Assembly: GCA_013695855.1 (NCBI GenBank)
Contig: JACCZR010000061.1
Location: forward strand, 1 to 11,591
Length of the DNA: 11,591 nt
Direction: 5' to 3'
Origin: Thermoleophilaceae bacterium
GTDB lineage: Bacteria; Actinomycetota; Thermoleophilia; Solirubrobacterales; Thermoleophilaceae
In this document: positions 6,311 to 11,591 of the stretch, in pieces
How the letters are laid out: the number at the start of each line of letters is the position of its first letter
Position numbering within the stretch: the stretch's first letter is position 1
Made by a program: the position numbers and the translations under genes
Notes under the pieces: generated by a model
Told to the model about the DNA's origin: nothing
Seen by the model: the letters and a program-made list of their open reading frames with translations, nothing else
The model's database searches: none

Positions 6311-6949
6311 GTGCCTGTCCTGACCGATCACGTCCAGGCCTACTTGGAGTCGCTGCGCGCCGAGCGCTCGCCGGTCATGGCCGAGATGGAGGAGGTCGCC
6401 GCCCGCGAGGGCGTGCCCATCGTCGGCTGGGAGACCGGCCGGCTGCTCGCCGTGCTGTGCCGGGTCCTCGACCCGCGCGTGCTCGAGGTGGGGACGGCCA
6501 TCGGCTACTCCACCCTCCACATGGCCGAACAGCTCTCCGAGGGCCGCATCACCACGCTCGAGCGCGACCCCGACCGCGCGGCCCAGGCCCGCGGCTTCTG
6601 GGAGCAGGCAGGGTTGGCCGGCCGGGTGGAGTTGATCGAGGGTGACGCCCGCGAGACCATTGGCGGGCTCGAGGGTCCCTTCGACCTGCTCTTCGTCGAC
6701 GCTCAGAAGGCCGACTACCGCCGCTACATCGATCTCGCCCTGCCCCACCTGTCCGAGCGCGCCCTGGTGGCTATCGACAACCTGCTCATGTCCGGCGAGG
6801 TGGGCCGGCCCGAGGGCAGCGACACCTTCTGGTCGGCCGAGAACCTGAGCGCCGCCCGCTCGCTGAGCTCCGAGATCATGGGCGGCGGCGAGTGGCTGGG
6901 CGTCGTCCTCTCGGTGGGCGACGGCGTGGGACTGGCCGTCCGGCGCTAG
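6311..6949 (+). CDS. COMT-family (class I, SAM-dependent) O-methyltransferase
   Basis: A 212-residue soluble methyltransferase of the catechol/caffeoyl-CoA O-methyltransferase family (Methyltransf_3), full length for bacterial members. The SAM-binding motif I is VLEVGTAIGYST (57-68), followed by the acidic end of strand 2 in TTLERDPDRA (Glu84). The metal and catechol site is visible as LLFVDAQKADY (Asp130, Lys133) and AIDNLLMSG (Asp156, Asn157), which correspond to the Mg2+ ligands and catalytic lysine of COMT. It should transfer a methyl group from SAM to a hydroxyl of a vicinal diol or phenolic compound; the natural substrate is unknown. GTG6311 follows the upstream stop by nine bases, with no ribosome binding site. 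It converges with the small membrane gene, 11 bases separating the two stops. Confidence 0.88.
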   Translation: MPVLTDHVQAYLESLRAERSPVMAEMEEVAAREGVPIVGWETGRLLAVLCRVLDPRVLEVGTAIGYSTLHMAEQLSEGRITTLERDPDRAAQARGFWEQAGLAGRVELIEGDARETIGGLEGPFDLLFVDAQKADYRRYIDLALPHLSERALVAIDNLLMSGEVGRPEGSDTFWSAENLSAARSLSSEIMGGGEWLGVVLSVGDGVGLAVRR

Positions 6950-6960
6950 TCCGTCTTACG

Positions 6961-7230
6961 TCAGGCGGCCCCGCCGCCCGACACCACGAGGGCGATCGGG
7001 ATCAACACCAGCGCCAGGAAGACGATCGCGATCCCCAGGCCCACCACGAACTGCGACTTGTAGAGGTGGCCGCCCACGGCCAGCAGGAAGCCGAAGCCGA
7101 ACATGACCAGGAACGGCGCCGGCTCGATGTCCACCCCCCCGCCTGAGCGCTCTGGCACGTAGTTGGGAATGATCGCCGCCGGAATCGCCAGGAAGGCGAC
7201 CAGGGCGAGGAAGACGAGGAAGACCCGCAC
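6961..7230 (-). CDS. Small hypothetical membrane protein (three helices)
   Basis: An 89-residue protein, or 107 residues if the GTG at 7284 is used. I do not recognise the family. It has three hydrophobic segments: VFLVFLALVAFLAIP near the N-terminus, FLVMFGFGFLLAVGG in the middle and a long LGIAIVFLALVLIPIALVV at the C-terminus, with a hydrophilic linker (PERSGGGVDIEP) after the first. GTG7230 is preferred because TACTTT lies six bases before it on the same strand, the same arrangement as at the O-methyltransferase gene, and because it does not overlap the divergent AAA+ gene. Starts at GTG7269 or GTG7284 would overlap that gene by up to 29 bases and add a charged N-terminus. Hydrophobicity supports a real gene; the function is unknown. 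Confidence 0.65.
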   Translation of the reverse strand: MRVFLVFLALVAFLAIPAAIIPNYVPERSGGGVDIEPAPFLVMFGFGFLLAVGGHLYKSQFVVGLGIAIVFLALVLIPIALVVSGGGAA

Positions 7231-7236
7231 CCGGCG

Positions 7237-7246
7237 AAAGTATCGT
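7237..7246. promoter_or_regulatory. Overlapping divergent -10-like boxes
   Basis: On the + strand TATCGT (7241-7246) ends nine bases before ATG7256 of the AAA+ gene. On the minus strand TACTTT (7237-7242) ends six bases before GTG7230 of the small membrane gene. Both fit TANNNT and share two bases, so the polymerase could occupy only one at a time. No ribosome binding site fits in either gap. Confidence 0.45.
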
Positions 7247-7255
7247 TGAGCGCCT

Positions 7256-8158
7256 ATGGCGGACTTCACTTCGATCGAGTCCACCCGCGAGCGCCTCGGG
7301 GAGGTCGGCTACCTGGCCGACGAGCCGGCGTCGCTGGTCTCCTTTCTGGCCGGGCGCCTCGGCAAGCCGGTGCTGGTGGAGGGGCCGGCGGGCGTTGGCA
7401 AGACCGAGCTCGCCAAGGCCCTGTCGCGCGCCACCGGCCGCCCGCTGATCCGCCTCCAGTGCTACGAGGGCCTCGACGAGGCCAAGGCGCTGTATGAGTG
7501 GAACTACCGCAAGCAGCTGCTTCGCATCCAGACCGAGGCGGCGGACACGGGGTGGGAGGAGGTCAAGGACGACATCTTCGGCGAGGAGTTCCTCCTGTCG
7601 CGGCCGCTGCTCAAGGCCATCAAGTCCGAGGAGCCGGTGGTGCTGCTGATCGACGAGATCGACAAGACCGACCAGGAGTTCGAGGCGATGCTGCTCGAGG
7701 TCCTGTCGGACTTCCAGATCTCGATCCCCGAGCTCGGTCCGGTCTACGCCCGCACCCAGCCCCTGGTGCTGCTCACCTCGAACAACTCTCGTGAGCTGAC
7801 CGAGGCGCTGAAGCGGCGCTGCCTCTATCTGTGGCTCGACTACCCCGACGCAGAGCGGGAGCTCGAGATCGTGCGCCTGCACGCGCCGGAGCTGGACGAG
7901 CACGTAGCCCGAAAGCTGGTGGAGGTCGTTCACATGGTCCGGGCGCTTGACCTCAAGAAGCCGCCCTCGATAGCCGAGTCGATCGACTGGGCTCGGGCGC
8001 TGCTGGTGCTCGGCGCCGAGGACGTGGACAGCGCCGTGCTCGAGAAGACCATGAGCATCATCGTCAAGCACCGCACCGACCTCGACCTGGTGGCCGAGCG
8101 CGTCGGGGTGAAGCTCGGGGCCGATGCCCTCTTCGGGGCCACCCGCACGGCAGGCTGA
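7256..8158 (+). CDS. MoxR/CoxD-like AAA+ ATPase
   Basis: A 300-residue AAA+ ATPase of the MoxR class, close to CoxD/NorQ-type proteins. Visible motifs: Walker A GPAGVGKT (43-50), Walker B VVLLIDEID (128-136) with DE at 133-134, sensor 1 TSNN (174-177) and the arginine-finger stretch KRR (186-188). Between Walker A and B, LQCYEGLDEAKALYEWNYRKQ (68-88) is the phrase typical of CoxD-like members. These ATPases work with a VWA partner as a metallo-chaperone-like or remodelling machine, for instance in maturing molybdenum CO dehydrogenase. The VWA gene follows 37 bases downstream, which completes the pair. No CO dehydrogenase or xanthine-oxidase-type subunits are in the window, so the target protein is unknown. 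The ATG start agrees with the family N-terminus and with the -10-like box just upstream. Confidence 0.9.
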   Translation: MADFTSIESTRERLGEVGYLADEPASLVSFLAGRLGKPVLVEGPAGVGKTELAKALSRATGRPLIRLQCYEGLDEAKALYEWNYRKQLLRIQTEAADTGWEEVKDDIFGEEFLLSRPLLKAIKSEEPVVLLIDEIDKTDQEFEAMLLEVLSDFQISIPELGPVYARTQPLVLLTSNNSRELTEALKRRCLYLWLDYPDAERELEIVRLHAPELDEHVARKLVEVVHMVRALDLKKPPSIAESIDWARALLVLGAEDVDSAVLEKTMSIIVKHRTDLDLVAERVGVKLGADALFGATRTAG

Positions 8159-8195
8159 CGGCGGGGGCAGGCCGGCGCCTACGGGGCCGCCGGGC

Positions 8196-9545
8196 ATGGC
8201 CCCCCGGCTGCTCGAGCTCGCCGACGAGCTGCGCGGCGAGGGCCTGGCCATCGGCACGAGCGAGCTGCTCGACGCCTTTGCCGCCCTTCGCGAGGTGAGC
8301 TGGACTTCGCAGGCGGACTTTCGAGAGGCTCTTGGGGCCACGCTGGCGAAGTCCCAGGAGGACCGCAGGGTTCTCGACCTGGTCTTCGACCGCTTCTTCT
8401 TTCGCGCCGTCGAGCGCGAGGCCGTGCGCCAGGGGGTCAGCGAGCTAGACCGGCCCTACGAGGGCACCGGGCCGGACGGCATCGACCTCGGCACGCTGCG
8501 GGAGCGCATCCGGCAGGCCATCCAGGCCGGCTCCGACAGCGAGATGCGCGACCTCGCCCGGCTGGCGATAGTCGCCTTCGGGCGCCAGGGCGAGGGCTCA
8601 GGCGTGATCGGCGTGGACGTGCAACGCATCCGGCGGACGCTCGGCCTGCGCACCGAGCGAGGCACGCAGCCCGATCCCGACGAGGTGCCGCGCGAGCAGC
8701 TGCAACGGTTCGAACGGCATGTGCGCCGCGAGCTCGAGCGCCAGCAGGTGGAGCGCACGCAGTCGCTGCCCCCCTCTCGCCCACTGAGGGAGTTCGACCG
8801 CGCCCTGCCGTCCAACCCGGCGCAGGACCTTGCGGCGGTGCACCGCGTGGTAGCCCAGCTCAAGCGCCGCTTGGCCACCCAGGGCCGTGAGCAGAGAGGC
8901 CGTAAGCGCGGCGCGGCCGTGGACGTGCGGCGCACCATGCGCACGTCGCTTCAGACGGGCGGCGTGCCACTGGAGCTGCGCTACCGTCCCCGGCGCCCGC
9001 GGCGCCCCGAGCTGTATGTCCTGTGCGACGTCTCCACGAGCGTCACGAGCTCCTCGGTGTTCTTCCTGTCCGTGCTGCACGCCCTGCACGACCAGTTCCG
9101 AAAGCTGCGCTCGTTCGTGTTCGTGGAGCGGATCTCGGAGGTGACCGACGTGTTCGAGCGCGAGCGTAACTTCGCCGACGTCTCCCGAGCGATAGCCACC
9201 GACGCCGGCGTCGCCGACGTGAGCGGCTACACCGACTACGGCCGGGTGTGGCTGGAGTTCCTCGAGCGCGTCGTGGACGACCTCGACCCGCGCTCTACGG
9301 TCATAGTGCTCGGCGACGCCCGCACGAACGGCCGCGACGCCAAGGCGAAGGTCTTCGGCACCGTCGCCGAACGAGCCGGCCGCACCTTCTGGATGAACCC
9401 CGAGCCGCGCCTGTACTGGAACTACGGCGACTCGGTGATGGCCGCCTACGAGCCCTTCTGCGACGGCGTCTTCGAGTGCTGGACCACCCGCCAGCTGGAG
9501 GCGTTCGTCGATGCCCTGGCGGCCGTCAGGATCTCAACGGCGTAG
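8196..9545 (+). CDS. CoxE-like VWA domain protein
   Basis: A 449-residue protein, the usual partner of a MoxR/CoxD-type ATPase. The N-terminal half is helical and charged, starting LLELADELRGEGLAIGTSELLDAF, a phrase typical of CoxE-like proteins. The middle (about 170-250) is Arg-rich and leads into DVRRTMRTSLQTGG. The C-terminal VWA domain (about 272-449) carries a complete MIDAS metal site: DVSTS (278-282), Thr346 in SGYTDYG and Asp374 in LGDARTNG. FWMNPEPRLYWNYGD (398-412) is the conserved block after it. It probably recruits a client protein to the upstream ATPase. An earlier ATG at 8124 would add 24 low-complexity residues overlapping the ATPase gene; ATG8196 matches the family start. 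Its last 12 bases overlap the convergent secreted-protein gene. Confidence 0.88.
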   Translation: MAPRLLELADELRGEGLAIGTSELLDAFAALREVSWTSQADFREALGATLAKSQEDRRVLDLVFDRFFFRAVEREAVRQGVSELDRPYEGTGPDGIDLGTLRERIRQAIQAGSDSEMRDLARLAIVAFGRQGEGSGVIGVDVQRIRRTLGLRTERGTQPDPDEVPREQLQRFERHVRRELERQQVERTQSLPPSRPLREFDRALPSNPAQDLAAVHRVVAQLKRRLATQGREQRGRKRGAAVDVRRTMRTSLQTGGVPLELRYRPRRPRRPELYVLCDVSTSVTSSSVFFLSVLHALHDQFRKLRSFVFVERISEVTDVFERERNFADVSRAIATDAGVADVSGYTDYGRVWLEFLERVVDDLDPRSTVIVLGDARTNGRDAKAKVFGTVAERAGRTFWMNPEPRLYWNYGDSVMAAYEPFCDGVFECWTTRQLEAFVDALAAVRISTA

Positions 9546-11012
9546 CAGCAGCCCGCGCCGGATCAGCGGCCGCTGGTCACGGCCGGAGCGGTCGACGCTC
9601 CTGATCGCGATCCGAACGCCTACCGCGCGACGTCCCCTGAAGGCGCGCGAGGCCGCCTCGTCGATCAGGCGGACCCGCTGGCGGCGACCCGGGCCCAGGG
9701 TGAAGTAGCCGGTGTAGGCCAGCCGCACGTGCCCCCGCCTGATGGTGGCCGTGCCCGAGCAGCCACGGGGGCAGCGCACGGCCAACGAGAGCCGGCGGCG
9801 GCGGGGTCCGGCGACGCGCCTCGAACGCAGCCTCAGCGGACAGCCAACGTAGCGGACCTCTTCGGGTGCGCTCTCGGTGTCGGTCACGTGCAGGCCCTGG
9901 TTGTCCGAGCAGTCGCGCAGGGCGTAGGCCACGCGCCGGCCGTCATAGTCGAAGAACGGGACCGGGCCGCCGGGTGCGCGGAAGGCCGGGTGGTCGACCC
10001 TGCGCCGGCCCTCGCCGAGGCGCACCAGCGTCCGCGTCTCCCCGCCGGTGAGGGCGACCGAGCTCAGCTCCTGGCCCTCGTCGCCGACCTCGGCGAAGAG
10101 CACGGCGCGCCCGCCGACCAGGCGCACCCCGTTTGCGCACGGCCGGGTGGCGAGGCGGTGCTCGGTGGGCTCGGCTGGCGAATACCAGCTGAGCACCCCG
10201 TCGTCGCACTCGCCCTCGGGCGCCCTCGACACGAGCGCCAGCGTGCCGTCGTCCTGTACGTCGATGTCCTCCGGCGTCAGCCCGGCCGGCACCGGCACCG
10301 AGAAGAGCTGAGCGCCGGTCGCGGCCCGGTAGACCGCCGTCTCGTGGCCTCCCGAGGCCAGGCGCCGCAGGACGCCCACCGCCGGCCCCGAGACCCGGAC
10401 CACAACGAGCCTGGAGCCCACCGGCTGGGCGGCGAAGCGCGTGGTGTCCGAGGCCAGGTCGCGGATCGCCAGGCGCGAGGGCCGCCCGCAGCTCGCCTCG
10501 TCGTAGGCCAGGCTCGCGTCGTCCATGTCGAGCGGCGCGCTCTCGCCCTCGGTCTGACCGGGTTCAGCCCCGTCGCAGGCGACGACGGGCGAGCGGGGAG
10601 ACCCGAGGAAGCCGAGACCGAGCGCGGACGACTCTCGCAGCAGCGCTCCGGGCCCCCGGTCCACGCGCGAGCGCTGTAGGGCCACGCGGTTGGCCGACAC
10701 GCCGTAGCTGACGCTCTCGGTGCTGCTGCTCTCCTCGCCGAAGCTCGTTCGCAGGCCGTCGGCGCGGGCGATCCTCTCCGGCCGTCGGGCCCCCGTCCGG
10801 TAGAGCCGGAGGCGATCGGGGAGGCGGTCGGTCGTGGGGTCGCAGCCGCGCCGGCAGCCTTCCTCGGCCCAGGCGATCCGGTCGCCCACCAGCGTCGGAC
10901 CCTGGGCGAACTGCCAGGCGGGCTGGGTGACCGCCACCCTGCGGGCCTCGGCGGGCAAAGCGGTCAGGGCGAGCCCAGCGGCGACTGCGGTGACGATCGC
11001 GGCGAAGCGCAT
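9534..11012 (-). CDS. Secreted protein of unknown function with β-propeller-like body and Cys/Arg-rich C-terminal domain
   Basis: A 492-residue protein. Residues 1-23 form a Sec signal peptide (MRF start, Ala/Leu core, AEA cleavage site). The body, about 25-385, has repeated short beta-type phrases such as GDRIAWAEEG, ANRVALQ, DDASLAYDE, GRAVLFAEV and GRRVAYALRD, which suggests a propeller of WD/TolB-like blades, although no strict repeat is conserved. Cysteines come in pairs (53/57 and others), fitting an extracytoplasmic disulphide-bonded protein. From about 389 there is a separate basic domain with CPRGCSG (414-420), a YTGYFTLGPGRRQRVRL strand pair and a final RSVDRSGRDQRP phrase; I associate this domain type with secreted proteins of Solirubrobacterales. 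I do not recognise a named family and assign no function. It overlaps the VWA gene end by 12 bases. ATG11012 has no clear ribosome binding site. Confidence 0.75.
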   Translation of the reverse strand: MRFAAIVTAVAAGLALTALPAEARRVAVTQPAWQFAQGPTLVGDRIAWAEEGCRRGCDPTTDRLPDRLRLYRTGARRPERIARADGLRTSFGEESSSTESVSYGVSANRVALQRSRVDRGPGALLRESSALGLGFLGSPRSPVVACDGAEPGQTEGESAPLDMDDASLAYDEASCGRPSRLAIRDLASDTTRFAAQPVGSRLVVVRVSGPAVGVLRRLASGGHETAVYRAATGAQLFSVPVPAGLTPEDIDVQDDGTLALVSRAPEGECDDGVLSWYSPAEPTEHRLATRPCANGVRLVGGRAVLFAEVGDEGQELSSVALTGGETRTLVRLGEGRRRVDHPAFRAPGGPVPFFDYDGRRVAYALRDCSDNQGLHVTDTESAPEEVRYVGCPLRLRSRRVAGPRRRRLSLAVRCPRGCSGTATIRRGHVRLAYTGYFTLGPGRRQRVRLIDEAASRAFRGRRAVGVRIAIRSVDRSGRDQRPLIRRGLLLRR

Positions 11013-11051
11013 GCCGACATCTCAACACGCGTCCCCGCCGGCCGCTTCGGT

Positions 11052-11057
11052 TAGGGT
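11052..11057 (+). promoter_or_regulatory. Probable -10 element of the TPP riboswitch transcript
   Basis: TAGGGT fits TANNNT and lies about 15 bases before the first conserved part of the riboswitch, where its transcript should start. No -35 box is evident. Confidence 0.4.
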
Positions 11058-11067
11058 GGCTGTGAAC

Positions 11068-11157
11068 AACAGGGGGGCTCGCGGGAAGGCGGGCTGAGAG
11101 GGCGCCTCATTCCCGGTGCCGACCCTCCGAACCTGTGGGGTAATGCCCGCGAAGGGA
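11068..11157 (+). ncRNA. TPP riboswitch (THI element)
   Basis: The conserved elements of the thiamin pyrophosphate aptamer appear in the right order and spacing: a G-rich 5' arm at 11072-11077, GCTGAGAGG at 11093-11101, ACCCTCCGAACCTG at 11122-11135, GGGGTAATGCCCGCG at 11137-11151 and AAGGGA at 11152-11157. The CTGAGA and AACCTG elements form the pyrimidine- and pyrophosphate-binding core in known TPP riboswitches. Binding of TPP should turn off the downstream gene. AAGGGAG is both the aptamer's conserved 3' end and the Shine-Dalgarno of the start codon at 11161, so control is probably by direct blocking of translation initiation. The 5' boundary is approximate. Confidence 0.93.
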
Positions 11158-11160
11158 GCG

Positions 11161-11591
11161 ATGAGAGCAGAGGCCGAGGCCCCCCCTGTGGAGCCTCTTC
11201 TTGACTCAGGCCCAGCAGCCGCGGTTCGGCTCTCCGGCGTGAGCCGGCGCTTTCGGCTGCGCGGCTCAGTGGTCGTGGCGCTCGAGGGGGTCGACCTGTC
11301 GGTTGCCCCTGGTGAGGTGGTGGCGGTGGTGGGCCGCTCGGGCTCGGGCAAGTCCACGCTGCTCGAGCTGGCCGCGGGGCTGCAGGAGCCCGACGCCGGA
11401 ACGGTCGAGGCCGGCGAGGCCGTCGACGCCGCGGGCCGCCGCGCTGCCTGCGCCTACATGCCCCAGCGCGATCTGCTGCTGCCATGGCGCGACGCCCTCG
11501 GCAACGCCGCCCTTGCGCTGGAGGCCTCCGGCATCGGCCGCCGCGATGCGCGTCGGCACGCCGCCCCCCTGTTCGAGCGCTTCGGCCTCGC
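11161..11591 (+). CDS. ABC transporter ATP-binding protein, probable thiamine-precursor (HMP) uptake (partial)
   Basis: The first 143 residues of an ABC ATPase, cut by the right window edge. After a non-conserved 20-residue leader come LSGVSRRFRL, LEGVDLSVAPGEVVAVVGRS with Walker A GRSGSGKST (58-66), and the Q-loop phrase YMPQRDLLLPWRD (99-111, Gln102). LLPWRD after the Q-loop is typical of the nitrate/taurine/HMP import class (SsuB, TauB, ThiZ). The signature LSGGQ, Walker B and the rest are beyond the edge. The TPP riboswitch only three bases before the ATG makes thiamine or its pyrimidine precursor (HMP) the likely cargo, with permease and substrate-binding genes expected to the right. The cargo is inferred from the riboswitch; the ATPase call is direct. 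Confidence 0.88.
   Translation, partial: MRAEAEAPPVEPLLDSGPAAAVRLSGVSRRFRLRGSVVVALEGVDLSVAPGEVVAVVGRSGSGKSTLLELAAGLQEPDAGTVEAGEAVDAAGRRAACAYMPQRDLLLPWRDALGNAALALEASGIGRRDARRHAAPLFERFGL

Noticed and set aside
6956..8341. A 461-residue minus-strand frame across the AAA+ gene.
   Set aside because: It is antisense to the ATPase with intact Walker motifs and also covers the small membrane gene in another frame; no domain is visible.
11062..11097. A short leader peptide starting at GTG11062 after TAGGGT, ending at the TGA in the riboswitch core.
   Set aside because: Its sequence is fixed by the TPP aptamer, its stop is the conserved CTGAGA element, and it has no hallmark of a regulatory leader peptide.

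Overview
This is a very GC-rich (about 70%) bacterial window with densely packed genes, frequent GTG starts and one TTG start. Several genes have a TANNNT -10-like hexamer only 6-9 bases before the start codon. The protein families point to Actinobacteria: an M. tuberculosis CitA-type citrate synthase, a CoxD/CoxE-like AAA+/VWA pair, and a secreted protein whose Cys- and Arg-rich C-terminal domain resembles those I associate with Solirubrobacterales/Thermoleophilia. The class and order are inference; no rRNA or other marker gene is present.

Left part (1-2312, + strand): a tight four-gene unit. It holds the C-terminus of a membrane protein (cut by the window edge), a serine/glycine-rich lipoprotein resembling DUF1190 (YgiB/YjfM), an ATP-grasp amidoligase of the glutathionylspermidine-synthase-like YgiC/YjfC family, and a four-helix DUF350 (YjfL) membrane protein. 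This is the envelope-associated YgiB/YgiC/YjfL module known from E. coli, here in an actinobacterial-looking genome where glutathione is not expected, so its substrate is open. The ATP-grasp gene has no ATG/GTG/TTG at its expected start. Its N-terminus lines up with that of YgiC from an ATC codon two bases after the lipoprotein stop. This is the most interesting feature of the window.

Middle part (2361-5303): on the minus strand, a CitA-type citrate synthase with an excellent ribosome binding site and a plausible promoter, followed 25 bases later by a DHA2-type 14-helix MFS exporter. A small hairpin lies between the MFS gene and the convergent DUF350 gene.

Right part (5303-9545): a flippase-like/LPG-synthase-type membrane protein, a COMT-family O-methyltransferase, a convergent three-helix small membrane protein, then a MoxR/CoxD-type AAA+ ATPase and a CoxE-like VWA protein, the last two forming a chaperone-like pair. 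The small membrane gene and the AAA+ gene diverge from a 25-base gap in which two -10-like boxes overlap.

Right end (9534-11591): a minus-strand secreted protein that overlaps the VWA gene tail to tail by 12 bases. Beyond it is a TPP riboswitch on the + strand directly controlling the ATPase gene of a probable thiamine-precursor ABC transporter, which runs off the window. No tRNA, rRNA, CRISPR array, insertion sequence or attachment site was seen.
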